Shown here: positions 13,294-21,198 of the stretch, piece by piece
Layout: every line of letters begins with the position of its first letter
Position numbering within the stretch: position 1 is the stretch's first letter
Assembly: GCF_020438995.1 (NCBI RefSeq)
Contig: NZ_JAGQTN010000013.1
Location: forward strand, 1 to 37,039
Direction of reading: 5' to 3'
Origin: Gordonia sp. (in: high G+C Gram-positive bacteria)
GTDB lineage: Bacteria > Actinomycetota > Actinomycetes > Mycobacteriales > Mycobacteriaceae
Length of the DNA stretch: 37,039 nucleotides
The notes under the pieces: generated by a model
The model's database searches: none
Told to the model about the DNA's origin: nothing
Seen by the model: the letters and a program-made list of their open reading frames with translations, nothing else
Made by a program: the position numbers and the translations under genes

Positions 13294-14220
13294 ATGTACG
13301 ACCAGCCGACCACCACAGAGATCGACCCGAGCGAAGCCGGTTTCCGGATCGACCCGGTCCTCGCGCGGAGCTGGCTGCTCGTCAACGGTGCGCAGTACGG
13401 GAAGTTCGCCTCGGCGGGCCGCTCACGTGCCGACATCGTCGTCCTCGACATCGAGGACGCCGTCGCCCCCAAGGACAAGACATCCGCCCGCGACAACGTG
13501 ATCCGCTGGCTCGGTTCCGAGGAGGGCAGGGGCGACTGGGTGCGAGTCAACGGTTTCGGCACGCCGTGGTGGGCCGACGACCTGGCCGCGTTGTCGCAGG
13601 TGCCTGTCGGCGGCGTCATGCTGGCGATGGTCGAATCGCCCGACCACGTCACCGAGACCGCGACGCGGCTGCCGAACGTGCCGATCGTCGCGCTCGTCGA
13701 AACGGCCCGCGGGCTGGAACGGATCAGCGAGATCGCGTCGTCGAAGAACACCTTCCGGCTGGCGTTCGGCATCGGCGATTTTCGTCGCGACACCGGTTTC
13801 GGCGGCGATCCGCTGACCCTGGCGTACGCCCGGTCGCGGTTCACGATCGCCGCGAAGGCCGCGCATCTGCCGTCGGCGATCGACGGACCGACCGTCGGGT
13901 CCAGTACCCACAAGCTGAGCGAGGCCACCGCCGTCAGCGTCGAGTTCGGTATGACAGGCAAGATCTGTCTCACCCCCGACCAGTGCCATCCGGTGAACGA
14001 GGGACTGTCTCCACAGCAGGAGGAAATCAGCTGGGCGAGAGAGTTTTTCAGTGAGTTCGAGCGTGACGGTGGGGAGATCCGCAACGGTTCGGACCTGCCG
14101 CGCATCGCCCGCGCCACCAAGATCCTCGAACTGGCCCGCTCCTACGGCATCACCACCTCCGACTTCGACGACGACGAGCCCGGGCATCCGCCGGCGCCGT
14201 CGGACACCTACCACCACTGA
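13294..14220 (+). CDS. HpcH/HpaI aldolase / citrate lyase beta-like protein (CitE-like)
   Basis: A 308-residue TIM-barrel lyase. Visible motifs are RSWLLVNGAQYGKFASAG.SRAD near the N-terminus, IVVLDIEDAVAPKDK with metal-binding acids, VPIVALVETARGLERI with the conserved Glu, FRLAFGIGDFRRDTGF with the metal-binding Asp, and GMTGKICLTPDQC near the end. The family cleaves or hydrolyses citramalyl-, malyl- or related CoA esters; the exact substrate is uncertain. ATG 13294 follows AAGGAAAGG. The tail after residue ~285 (DDDEPGHPPAPSDTYHH) is disordered. It is metabolically unlike its envelope-gene neighbours. Confidence 0.85.
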   Translation: MYDQPTTTEIDPSEAGFRIDPVLARSWLLVNGAQYGKFASAGRSRADIVVLDIEDAVAPKDKTSARDNVIRWLGSEEGRGDWVRVNGFGTPWWADDLAALSQVPVGGVMLAMVESPDHVTETATRLPNVPIVALVETARGLERISEIASSKNTFRLAFGIGDFRRDTGFGGDPLTLAYARSRFTIAAKAAHLPSAIDGPTVGSSTHKLSEATAVSVEFGMTGKICLTPDQCHPVNEGLSPQQEEISWAREFFSEFERDGGEIRNGSDLPRIARATKILELARSYGITTSDFDDDEPGHPPAPSDTYHH

Positions 14221-14240
14221 GCTTCTTCGCTCACCCCACC

Positions 14241-16223
14241 ATGTCGACGGACCGTTCGCTGCTGCTGAAGCTGTACGCGGTGAGCGCGGCGGTGGCCGTC
14301 GTGATCCTGGGGCCGATGCTCCGATCACTGGGTGACGGGCGGTACCTGCTGTACCGGGATGCGGTGTCGACGCCGCGGTCGTATGTCACCGATTCCGCGG
14401 TCGGTGTCGGCGGGGTTCCTGCGCGGGCGGTCCCACAGGACTGGCTGCTCGCGATGCTCACGCCGGTGGTCGACGGCGGGGTCGTGGTGGTCGCGTTGCT
14501 GGGTCTCGGGTTGATGTTGGCCGGGGTGGGTTTCGGCCGGCTCGCCGCCCGGGCGGTGCCCGCCGCCGGTCATGCCGGGGCGTGTTTCGCGGCGGTGGTC
14601 GCGGTGTGGAATCCCTTTGTGGCCGAACGTCTTCTGCAAGGCCACTGGAGTCTGTTGATGTCGTATGCGGCGCTCGGCTGGGTGGCCGTCGCGGTGATGG
14701 ACCGCCCGTGCGGGTTTCGTGGGTGGGTGGTGCTCGCGGGGTTGTTCGCGTGGGCGGGGTTCACGCCGTCGGGGTCGGTGTTTGCCGGTGTCGTGGCGGT
14801 GACGGCTGTGGTGGCGTCAGGTGCCCCGGGTCACCGGACCCTTCGCGACCCTCGCTTCTTCGTCGCTTCGGCCTCAGGGATCAAGATGTTTGGTCGCGAC
14901 CAACCCGCGCACGCCCCTGAGCGCGAAACGGCAAGGAGGGCGAACCCCACCACCTCCCCGACCCCCAACAACAAAACAACAAACAGGGCAGACCCAACCA
15001 CCTACTCGACCCCCGACAACGAAACGACGAAGGGGGCGGACCCGACCACCTTCTTGATCCCTGAGGGCGAAGCGACGAAGGAGCGAGCGTCTCGAAGGGT
15101 CCGGCGAGATGGGGCTCCCAACAGGGGAGTCGCTATCGCGTCGGCGTGGGTGGTGGGGGCGTTGCCGTGGGTGGTGGCGTCGCTGGTCGGGGGTGCGGAC
15201 GCGACGTCGTCGGGGGCGGGGGTGGACGCTTTCGGCGTGCGTGCCGAGCCTGGCCTGGGCACGTTGGGTACCGTCGCCGGGTTGGGCGGCATCTGGAACG
15301 CCGATGCGGTGCCGGGCAGTCGGAGCGTGTGGTGGGCGTCTGTCGCGACCATCGCGTTTATGGTGATCGTGGCGATCGGTGTCGTCGAATTATGGCGCCA
15401 CCAACGGGATTCGCGTGTCTGGAAGGTCTTTGCCGGGTGCGCCGTCGTGGCGCTGATCGCGGTGGCCGGTCCGGGTGAGAGCGTGCTGACCTGGCTGGTC
15501 GAGGAGATCCCGGGTGCGGGGCTGCTGCGCGACACCCATAAGTATGTGGCGCTGGCCGTCCCGTTCTACGCGATCGCCGCAGGCGCCGCGATCAGTGCCG
15601 TCAAACGTTGGGTGCCTGCGGCTTTCGCCGTTGCCGCCGGCCTGTTGCTGGTCGTCGCACCACTGCCCGACCTCGCCTGGGGAGTGGGCGGTTCGATCCG
15701 CACCGTCGCACTGCCCGACTCGTTCCGGCAGGCGGCACAGGTCATCACACCCGATCACGGAATGGTGGCGATCTATCCGCCGGGCCAGATTCGGCGGTAT
15801 TCGTTCACCGGCACAACCTCACTCGACCCACTCCCCCGGATGCTGCGCGCACCGGTCGTCGACGCCGGTGCGCTGACCGTCGACGGCATCGACGTCGACG
15901 CCCCGTCCGGCCGGGGTGCCGACGTCGACGCCGCGCTCGTAGAGGGCGGAGACCCCGGCAGGCTGGCCGCGCTGGGAGTCGGATGGGTGGTCGTCGAAGG
16001 CGGGGATCTCCCCGCTGAACTCGGAAAGCTCACTCCGGCAATGCAACACGACGACCTCACCGTCTACCGGATTCCCGGCGACATCGCCGCCACCGGAGCA
16101 AGCGGCATCGTCCGCACTGCCGCCTGGGCCGCTCACCTGCTCTGGTTTGCCGCGCTTCTCGCAGGCATGGTGTTCGCGGCGCAGAGGGCGGCGAAGCCGT
16201 CGGCGGTGGACGACCAGGAGTAG
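14241..16223 (+). CDS. GT-C-like multi-pass membrane protein (Rv0226c-like) with an in-frame repeat insertion
   Basis: A 660-residue membrane protein with about ten helices and an extracytoplasmic C-terminal part before a last helix (AAHLLWFAALLAGMVFAAQ). RDTHKYVALAVPFYAIAAGA resembles the HKF segment of AftD, suggesting a related GT-C fold. By position it matches the remembered Rv0226c. Residues ~197-289 form a hydrophilic insert of about 93 residues encoded by repeat copy C, 48-bp tandem repeats and inverted copy D. Without it the length (~567) would be close to what I recall for the family. The insert falls between two membrane helices. The 3' end overlaps the convergent glycosyltransferase by 91 bp. 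The substrate is unknown. Confidence 0.82.
   Translation: MSTDRSLLLKLYAVSAAVAVVILGPMLRSLGDGRYLLYRDAVSTPRSYVTDSAVGVGGVPARAVPQDWLLAMLTPVVDGGVVVVALLGLGLMLAGVGFGRLAARAVPAAGHAGACFAAVVAVWNPFVAERLLQGHWSLLMSYAALGWVAVAVMDRPCGFRGWVVLAGLFAWAGFTPSGSVFAGVVAVTAVVASGAPGHRTLRDPRFFVASASGIKMFGRDQPAHAPERETARRANPTTSPTPNNKTTNRADPTTYSTPDNETTKGADPTTFLIPEGEATKERASRRVRRDGAPNRGVAIASAWVVGALPWVVASLVGGADATSSGAGVDAFGVRAEPGLGTLGTVAGLGGIWNADAVPGSRSVWWASVATIAFMVIVAIGVVELWRHQRDSRVWKVFAGCAVVALIAVAGPGESVLTWLVEEIPGAGLLRDTHKYVALAVPFYAIAAGAAISAVKRWVPAAFAVAAGLLLVVAPLPDLAWGVGGSIRTVALPDSFRQAAQVITPDHGMVAIYPPGQIRRYSFTGTTSLDPLPRMLRAPVVDAGALTVDGIDVDAPSGRGADVDAALVEGGDPGRLAALGVGWVVVEGGDLPAELGKLTPAMQHDDLTVYRIPGDIAATGASGIVRTAAWAAHLLWFAALLAGMVFAAQRAAKPSAVDDQE
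14830..14886 (+). repeat. Dispersed repeat, copy C, inside the Rv0226c-like gene
   Basis: GTCACCGGACCCTTCGCGAC through CTTCTTCGTCGCTTCGGCCT to CAGGGATCAAGA. Here it is translated as GHRTLRDPRFFVASASGIKM, a different reading frame from copy A in aftD. The shared unit is therefore DNA, not a protein domain. Confidence 0.88.
14925..15068 (+). repeat. Three 48-bp tandem repeats in the Rv0226c-like gene
   Basis: Units at 14925-14972, 14973-15020 and 15021-15068, with a partial fourth from 15069. They encode 16-residue units (ETARRANPTTSPTPNN, KTTNRADPTTYSTPDN, ETTKGADPTTFLIPEG). The third unit ends in CTTGATCCCTGAGGGC, which is the end of inverted copy D, so this array also grew from the CCTCAGGGATCAAG end of the dispersed element. 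The frame is kept. Confidence 0.9.
15053..15108 (-). repeat. Dispersed repeat, copy D, inverted
   Basis: CTTGATCCCTGAGGGCGAAG through CGACGAAGGAGCGAGCGTCT to CGAAGGGTCCGG is the reverse complement of copies A-C. With copy C it brackets the 48-bp array as inverted ends about 166 bp apart. Confidence 0.88.
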
Positions 16224-17308
16224 CCGGCGGCCTTACGCCGGGCGTTGTCGCCGAGGCGTCGGGCAGCCGCCGGATCGTCGACGAGTTTTCTTGTGGCACT
16301 GATGAATTCATCGGGACCGTCGACGAGCAGACCCGTCTCGCCGGTGGTGATGGATTCGGCCAGGCCGACAGAGGAGCGGTAGCCGACCGTGGGCACACCG
16401 TGCTGGGCGGCCTCGATGACGGCCAGACCCCAACCTTCCTTGCGCGACGGCATCAGGTGCACGTCGGCCGCCGCGAGGAGTTCGTGTTTGCGGCGTTCGT
16501 CGACGTGGCCGTGGAACGTGACGTAGTCGTCGACACCGAGCTCTCGGGCATACGCCCGGAGCCTGTCGTCCCACCAACCGCCGCCGATCACGTCCAGGTG
16601 CACGTCGTCGCGGGTGTGCCGCAGATCGTCGACCACGTCGAGGGCGTGTTCGACCTGCTTGTGCGGGACCAACCGCGACAGCACGCACAGCCGCGCCGTC
16701 GACGGGGAGTCGGTCGACGGGGTGGGGGGCGCGAGCAGGTCGGCAGGCACCGGGTCGATGCCGTTGTGGATCACGGTGATCCGTTCGGGGTCCACGCCCA
16801 GTTCGGCCAGTTCCCGTGCCGACGGCCGCGACACCGTCACATAGCGGTTGCGGCGGTGCACCCAGGGCGAGAGCCGCGACTCGATGAACCAGCCGACATA
16901 CCCTAGGAGCCGTCCGGCGACCGGCCACTGCTCGCGATGACAGTGGTGCACCAGCACGACGGTGGGGGCGCCGCTGATGGTCGTCGCGAAGAACGGCACC
17001 CCGTTCTGGGTGTCGACGACCAGGTCCGGATCGAAGCCCGCCAATGGACCCATGCCGAGCCGTCCTGCGGCGATGATCGCGAGCGCCGACGGGTACACCC
17101 CGAGCCTGCCACCTGCACGGATGATCCGCAGACCGTCGCGGTACTCCTGCTGTCCCGACCCCGGATAGCGCGCCGTAAGCAGTGTGACCCCGACCCCACG
17201 TGAAGCCAGTTCGGTACCGACACGTTCGAGGTAGCGCTCACTGCCGCCGCCCTGCGGGTGGCCGGTGTCACGCCAGCACAGCAGCAGGACCTTCGACGGG
17301 ATACTCAT
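16133..17308 (-). CDS. Glycosyltransferase family 4 (Rv0225-like)
   Basis: A 391-residue GT-B enzyme. The N-terminal domain begins MSIPSKVLLLCWRDTGHPQGGGSERYLERV with the Gly-rich acceptor loop. The C-terminal nucleotide-sugar domain contains RLCVLSRLVPHKQVEHALDVV and the E-x7-E-like motif PSRKEGWGLAVIEAAQHGVPTVGYRS. It is probably a retaining transferase acting on the cytoplasmic face. The ATG at 17308 starts right at the first beta strand. It is convergent with the GT-C-like gene and overlaps it by 91 bp. An envelope glycan or glycolipid acceptor is inferred from its neighbours. Confidence 0.9.
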   Translation of the reverse strand: MSIPSKVLLLCWRDTGHPQGGGSERYLERVGTELASRGVGVTLLTARYPGSGQQEYRDGLRIIRAGGRLGVYPSALAIIAAGRLGMGPLAGFDPDLVVDTQNGVPFFATTISGAPTVVLVHHCHREQWPVAGRLLGYVGWFIESRLSPWVHRRNRYVTVSRPSARELAELGVDPERITVIHNGIDPVPADLLAPPTPSTDSPSTARLCVLSRLVPHKQVEHALDVVDDLRHTRDDVHLDVIGGGWWDDRLRAYARELGVDDYVTFHGHVDERRKHELLAAADVHLMPSRKEGWGLAVIEAAQHGVPTVGYRSSVGLAESITTGETGLLVDGPDEFISATRKLVDDPAAARRLGDNARRKAAGYSWSSTADGFAALCAANTMPARSAANQSR

Positions 17309-17328
17309 CGCGGGCCAGTTTACGGGCA

Positions 17329-17393
17329 CAAACCCCACCGCAGCGGGTCGGCATCGCAATTATTGTGATGCCGGGCCGCAGCGGTGGGGTTTG
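17329..17393 (-). terminator. Large nested hairpin after the sulfur operon
   Basis: CAAACCCCACCGC and GCGGTGGGGTTTG form a perfect 13-bp outer stem. GGCATC/GATGCC (17350-17355 and 17367-17372) forms an inner stem. It begins 7 bp past the sfnB-like stop at 17400 and ends 20 bp before the glycosyltransferase start at 17308, both on the minus strand. It likely separates the two transcription units. There is no clear T-run. Confidence 0.6.
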
Positions 17394-17399
17394 GGACGG

Positions 17400-18611
17400 C
17401 TACAGCGAGGTGTGGGATGGGGGTGGTTGGCCGGCGAGTGCCCAGCGGCCCAGGTGGTGGACCTTCCAGCGTTCGGGGTCGTGGAGGGTGTGGGTTCGGG
17501 CGTCACGCCAGAAGCGGGACCAGTTGGCCTTGCCGGACGCCGAGCGGGTGCCGCCGAAGTCGAACAACTGGGCCGCCGCATCCCTGGCTGCGCGGCCGGC
17601 CGCGATCTTGGCCGCGGCCGTGGCCAGGGATGCCTCGGCGACACCGGCCGGTTCTTGGGCCTCCTCAATGCGCCGGGCCGCGGTCTCCAGCAGGGATTCC
17701 GCCGCCCGCACCGACAGTTCCAGCTCACCTGCCTGCGCGATCAGGTAGGGGTCGTCGACGGCGCGGTCGAGTCCGGACTCGAACCAGGGGCGGGCGACGG
17801 TGACCACCTCGGCCGCCGCCCCAAGTGCGCCACGGGCGATGCCGACGTCGATGGCGGCATGCACCAGTTGCGCCCGGGCCCCGTACGTCGACGGTTCGCT
17901 GAGCAGACCCGAAAAGTCCAGCAGCGCAGAATCATCGATGGCGACATCGGTGAAAGTGACCGTGCCGCTGCTGGTGGTGCGCTGGCCGAAACCATCCCAG
18001 TCGTCGACGATCTCGATGCCGGGGGTGTCGGCAGGTAGGTACACGAGCGTTTTCCGTTGCGGGCCTTGCTCATCGGCGACCACCGCGCGCACGGCGAGGA
18101 TGTCCGCGAAGTAGGCACCCGTGCAGTAGTACTTGGTTCCGCCCAGCCGTAAGCCATCCGGCGTCGAGGTGACGGTGGTGGAGTCGTCGGTGACCGTCTT
18201 GCCGGTGCGCTCGTTCTGCGCGTTGGCCAGCCTGCCGCCGGCCAGCACTCGTCCGAACACCCACTCCCGCAATTCACGGGAACCGCTGCGGCGCAACGCC
18301 TCCAGGAACGTGAAGTGGCTCTGCGGGATCTGCGCGATACTCGGGTCGGCGGCGGCGATGATCGCCACCACCTGCGCAAGCGTGGACGGTCCTAAGCCGG
18401 GCCCGCCGAACTCGCGCGGCACCGTGATCGCCAGCAGCCCCGACGCCGACAACTGCTTGATCTCCTCGACCGGCAGTCGCCGTTCGGCGTCCCGCGCACT
18501 CGCGCCCGCCGCGAAGGCGGACGCGAGTGCGGTGGCAGCGTTCACTGCCGCATCATGATCAACCGGTACGGGCACGCCGACCAGCGTAGGTGAAAACCCT
18601 TGTTCCGGCAC
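17400..18611 (-). CDS. SfnB-like acyl-CoA dehydrogenase-fold sulfur-acquisition oxidoreductase
   Basis: A 403-residue flavoprotein of the acyl-CoA dehydrogenase fold. The N-terminal helical domain includes LLAITVPREFGGPGLGPSTLAQVV. The beta domain has KYYCTGAYFADILAVRAVVAD and WDGFGQRTTSSGTVTFTDV. The C-terminal helices end in FWRDARTHTLHDPERWKVHHLGRWAL, typical of the SfnB/DszC branch. This branch uses reduced FMN to oxidise organosulfur compounds and is not a true acyl-CoA dehydrogenase. It is the last gene of a three-gene unit, 5 bp after the DszC-like gene. The GTG start at 18611 lacks a clear ribosome site, so coupling to the upstream gene is likely. Confidence 0.85.
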   Translation of the reverse strand: MPEQGFSPTLVGVPVPVDHDAAVNAATALASAFAAGASARDAERRLPVEEIKQLSASGLLAITVPREFGGPGLGPSTLAQVVAIIAAADPSIAQIPQSHFTFLEALRRSGSRELREWVFGRVLAGGRLANAQNERTGKTVTDDSTTVTSTPDGLRLGGTKYYCTGAYFADILAVRAVVADEQGPQRKTLVYLPADTPGIEIVDDWDGFGQRTTSSGTVTFTDVAIDDSALLDFSGLLSEPSTYGARAQLVHAAIDVGIARGALGAAAEVVTVARPWFESGLDRAVDDPYLIAQAGELELSVRAAESLLETAARRIEEAQEPAGVAEASLATAAAKIAAGRAARDAAAQLFDFGGTRSASGKANWSRFWRDARTHTLHDPERWKVHHLGRWALAGQPPPSHTSL

Positions 18612-18616
18612 GGAAA

Positions 18617-19819
18617 TCAGCTGTACAGCGTGAACTGCGGGGCGCGCTGGTTGAGGACCCAGTCACCGATCTCGCGGGCCTTGTAGGCCACCGGATCGTG
18701 CACGGTATGGGTGCGCAGGTTGCGCCAGTGCCGGTCGAAACCGTAGGCGGCGGTGGTGGCGCGAGCACCCTGGATCTCGAACAACCGCGAGGCCACCTCG
18801 AGCGACACCTTGGTCGTGAGGAACTTGGCCTCGGCGATCTTGACCGCGGTGTCGGCGCGCTGCTCGGCGCTCAGCTCGGGTCCGAAGTCCAGGGCCCACT
18901 GCAGGGCCTCACCGGCCCGGTCGGCCAGCAACGATGCCGCGGTGACCTTCGCCTTCAGTTCACCGACCAACTCCAGGATGTACGGGTCGTCGGTGGCGGC
19001 GTCGACGCCCGATGTCTCCCAGGCACTGGCGTTGATGCGGGTCCAGTCCAGGGCCTCCTCCAGTGCACCTTCGGCGGTGCCGATGTAGAAGTTGACGAAC
19101 GCGAGCTGCCAGTGCGGGGTGACCAGCGTCTGGTAGTCGGAGAAGGTCTTGCCGGTGAGCGGATCATCACCCAGGATCTCGCTGCGGGCGATGGGGGTGT
19201 TGACGAATTCGACACCGCCCGAGTCGGTCAGGCGCTGGCCGATGTTGTCCCAGTCCCCCAGCGGCGTAAAGCCTTCCTTGTCGCGCGGGATGGCCAGGAA
19301 CACCAGATCGCCCTCGAAGATCGCGGTCACCGACAGCCGGTCGGCGACGCTCGCGCCGGAGGCGAAGGTGCGTCGGCCGTTGAGGCGGAAGCCGTCGCCG
19401 TCGCGGGTCAGTTCCAGACCCGACGCTCCGCGCGGATTCTGCACGCCACCCCAGAACGACTTCTCCGACGCGTTCTGCCGGGACAGTTCCTCGGCCTGCT
19501 CGGGAGTGCCGAACAGGTGCGGAATGCGCTGCTGCGCATAGTGATAGCCGAGCAGGTGGGCGATGGAGGTGTCACCGCGCGCGATACGCCGGGTGATCTC
19601 CTGCGACTGTGCGTAATTCAGTCCGGAGCCGCCGAAATCGACGGGCTCACCCACCTGCAGCAGGTCGGCGTTACGGAGGAGTTCGATCTCGGCGACGGGG
19701 TCGGCATTGGCCCGGTCTCGTTCGGCGGCGGTGGCGCGCAGTTCGGCGGCCACCAGGTCGGCGCGGCGCAGCGCGTCGGCGAATCGGGTCTGTTGATCGG
19801 CGGTGATCGTTGCGGTCAT
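18617..19819 (-). CDS. DszC/SfnC-like flavin-dependent monooxygenase (acyl-CoA dehydrogenase fold)
   Basis: A 400-residue relative of DszC and SfnC. Motifs include VGEPVDFGGSGLNYAQSQEI, an SIAHLLGYHYAQQRIPHLFG helix typical of this group, KSFWGGVQNPRG, and GDWDNIGQRLTDSGGVEFVNTPI in the beta domain. The C-terminus is HWRNLRTHTVHDPVAYKAREIGDWVL. The family oxygenates sulfur compounds with FMNH2 supplied by a partner reductase; none is encoded here. It lies 33 bp after sfnG and 5 bp before the sfnB-like gene, so the three form one operon. The ATG at 19819 has only AGAAAG as a ribosome site. Confidence 0.85.
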   Translation of the reverse strand: MTATITADQQTRFADALRRADLVAAELRATAAERDRANADPVAEIELLRNADLLQVGEPVDFGGSGLNYAQSQEITRRIARGDTSIAHLLGYHYAQQRIPHLFGTPEQAEELSRQNASEKSFWGGVQNPRGASGLELTRDGDGFRLNGRRTFASGASVADRLSVTAIFEGDLVFLAIPRDKEGFTPLGDWDNIGQRLTDSGGVEFVNTPIARSEILGDDPLTGKTFSDYQTLVTPHWQLAFVNFYIGTAEGALEEALDWTRINASAWETSGVDAATDDPYILELVGELKAKVTAASLLADRAGEALQWALDFGPELSAEQRADTAVKIAEAKFLTTKVSLEVASRLFEIQGARATTAAYGFDRHWRNLRTHTVHDPVAYKAREIGDWVLNQRAPQFTLYS

Positions 19820-19852
19820 CTGAATGTGAAACTTTCTGTGTGGATGCGAGAT

Positions 19853-21028
19853 TCAGGAGTTGACGAGGATGCCGTTGCGGGCGAGTTCGGATTCGAGCTT
19901 GCCGCTGGCGGCGAGATCGGCTTCGAGCTCACGGACCAGCGGCAGGATCCGGGTGCCGAAGTACTCGACGTCTTCGAGGTAGTGCAGGAAGCCGAGCAGC
20001 AGCAGGTTGACGCCGCGTGTCTTGTAGGCGACGATCCGCTCGGCGATCTGCTCGGGCGTGCCGATGAGGCCGGTGCGGAAACCGTCGTTGTACTGCACCA
20101 GGTCGGCGAATTCCGAGTCCTGCCACATGCCCTTGCCGTCGGCTGCGGACTTTCCGGCCTGCTTGACGGCCGAACCGAAGCCTTCGACGGCCTCGCGGTC
20201 GGCCTTGTCGACGATCTCGCGCAGCACATCGCGGGCTTCGGCCTCGGTGTCGCGGCCGATGAGGAACCCGTTGAGACCGAACCGGACAGTCCGATTATGC
20301 AGAGCTGCTTCAGTTTTGACGTCGATGACCTGCTCGGTGATGCCGTCGAAGTCCTTACCGTTGCTGAAGTACCAGTCCGAGACGCGGCCGGCCATCGCGC
20401 GGGCGGCCGTCGAGTTGCCGCCCTGGAAGATCTCCGGATGCGGGCGGCCCGCGACCTCGGTGGGTTTGGGTTTGAGGTCGAAGTCGTGCAGGCGGTAGAA
20501 GTCGCCGGCGAACTCGGCGTGCTCGCTGGTCCAGATCTCGCGCAGGTAGGTGATGAACTCCTCGGACCGGCGGTACCGTTCGTCGTGTTCGAGCCACGGT
20601 TCGCCGAGTTTGGTGAATTCGTCCTTGAACCAGCCGCTGACGACGTTGACGGCGGCGCGGCCCCCGGACAACTGGTCGGCGGTGGCGATGAGTTTGGCCA
20701 GCACACCCGGCTGCCACAGGCCCGGGTGCACCGCGGCGATCACCTTGAGGCGTTCGGTGGCCAGCAGCAGCGCGAGGGAGAAGCTGGTCGACTCATGCTG
20801 GTAGGCGGCGCCGTAGGAGGCGATGTACCGGACCTGGGAGAGGGCGTAGTCGAAGCCGTTGTTCTCGGCGAGAACGGCGAGGCGCTTGTTGTAGTCGTAG
20901 CTCCAGTCGGTGCGCTGCTCGATCTTCGAGACAACCAGTCCGCCACTGACATTGGGAACCCAGTAGGCGAATTGCAGCGGCCGGTGCGCCACTTCCAGAG
21001 CATTGTGCTCGGCAGTATTTGAGGACAT
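19853..21028 (-). CDS. sfnG: Dimethylsulfone monooxygenase SfnG
   Basis: A 391-residue bacterial-luciferase-fold monooxygenase. Motifs are LQFAYWVPNVSGGLVVSKIEQRTDW, IASYGAAYQHESTSFSLALLLA, VIAAVHPGLWQPGVLAKLIATADQLSGGRAAVNVVSGWFKDEF, HPEIFQGGNSTAARAMAGRVSDWYFSNG and GTPEQIAERIVAYKTRGVNLLLLGFLHYLEDVEYFG. The SGWFKDEF and QGGNS segments are characteristic of SfnG and alkanesulfonate monooxygenases. It converts dimethylsulfone to methanesulfinate with FMNH2 and oxygen. The first gene of the operon, it should be expressed under sulfate limitation. ATG 21028 was chosen because upstream in-frame sequence runs through the promoter region. Confidence 0.9.
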   Translation of the reverse strand: MSSNTAEHNALEVAHRPLQFAYWVPNVSGGLVVSKIEQRTDWSYDYNKRLAVLAENNGFDYALSQVRYIASYGAAYQHESTSFSLALLLATERLKVIAAVHPGLWQPGVLAKLIATADQLSGGRAAVNVVSGWFKDEFTKLGEPWLEHDERYRRSEEFITYLREIWTSEHAEFAGDFYRLHDFDLKPKPTEVAGRPHPEIFQGGNSTAARAMAGRVSDWYFSNGKDFDGITEQVIDVKTEAALHNRTVRFGLNGFLIGRDTEAEARDVLREIVDKADREAVEGFGSAVKQAGKSAADGKGMWQDSEFADLVQYNDGFRTGLIGTPEQIAERIVAYKTRGVNLLLLGFLHYLEDVEYFGTRILPLVRELEADLAASGKLESELARNGILVNS

Positions 21029-21198
21029 GAATCGAGTGTGCAAAGTACCGACGCCGTCGACAACCATTGGAATCAATCCGAACGCAAAGCCCAGGCAGCC
21101 CTTTTTGTGTAGGTATTGTGACCTATTTTCCCGCTGCCGGTCATACCGCACCCGACCCGCAGTTCGGGCTACGGACCGGCGACAGCCAAGATGGTGCG
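21029..21198. promoter_or_regulatory. Divergent promoter region between sfnG and the methyltransferase
   Basis: This 170-bp region is AT-richer than its surroundings (CTTTTTGTGTAGGTATTGTG). It holds two small inverted repeats, TAGGT-ATTGTG-ACCTA at 21110-21125 and ATTG-GAAT-CAAT at 21066-21077. Either could bind a sulfur-responsive regulator of the sfn operon. Neither matches a site I know. Confidence 0.45.

Noticed and set aside
12231-14054. 607-codon plus-strand frame across the flippase and lyase genes
   Set aside because: It crosses the antisense of the flippase, the repeat copy B and an alternative frame of the lyase. Composition is Ala/Thr/Arg noise.
14830-15108. Insertion sequence with transposase
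   Set aside because: The inverted copies enclose only about 166 bp of tandem repeats, far too short for a transposase, and the host reading frame stays open.
18590-21022. 810-codon open frame on the plus strand opposite the sulfur operon
   Set aside because: It spans three clear minus-strand genes and their gaps, with low-complexity Gly/Val/Asp composition typical of antisense GC-rich frames.
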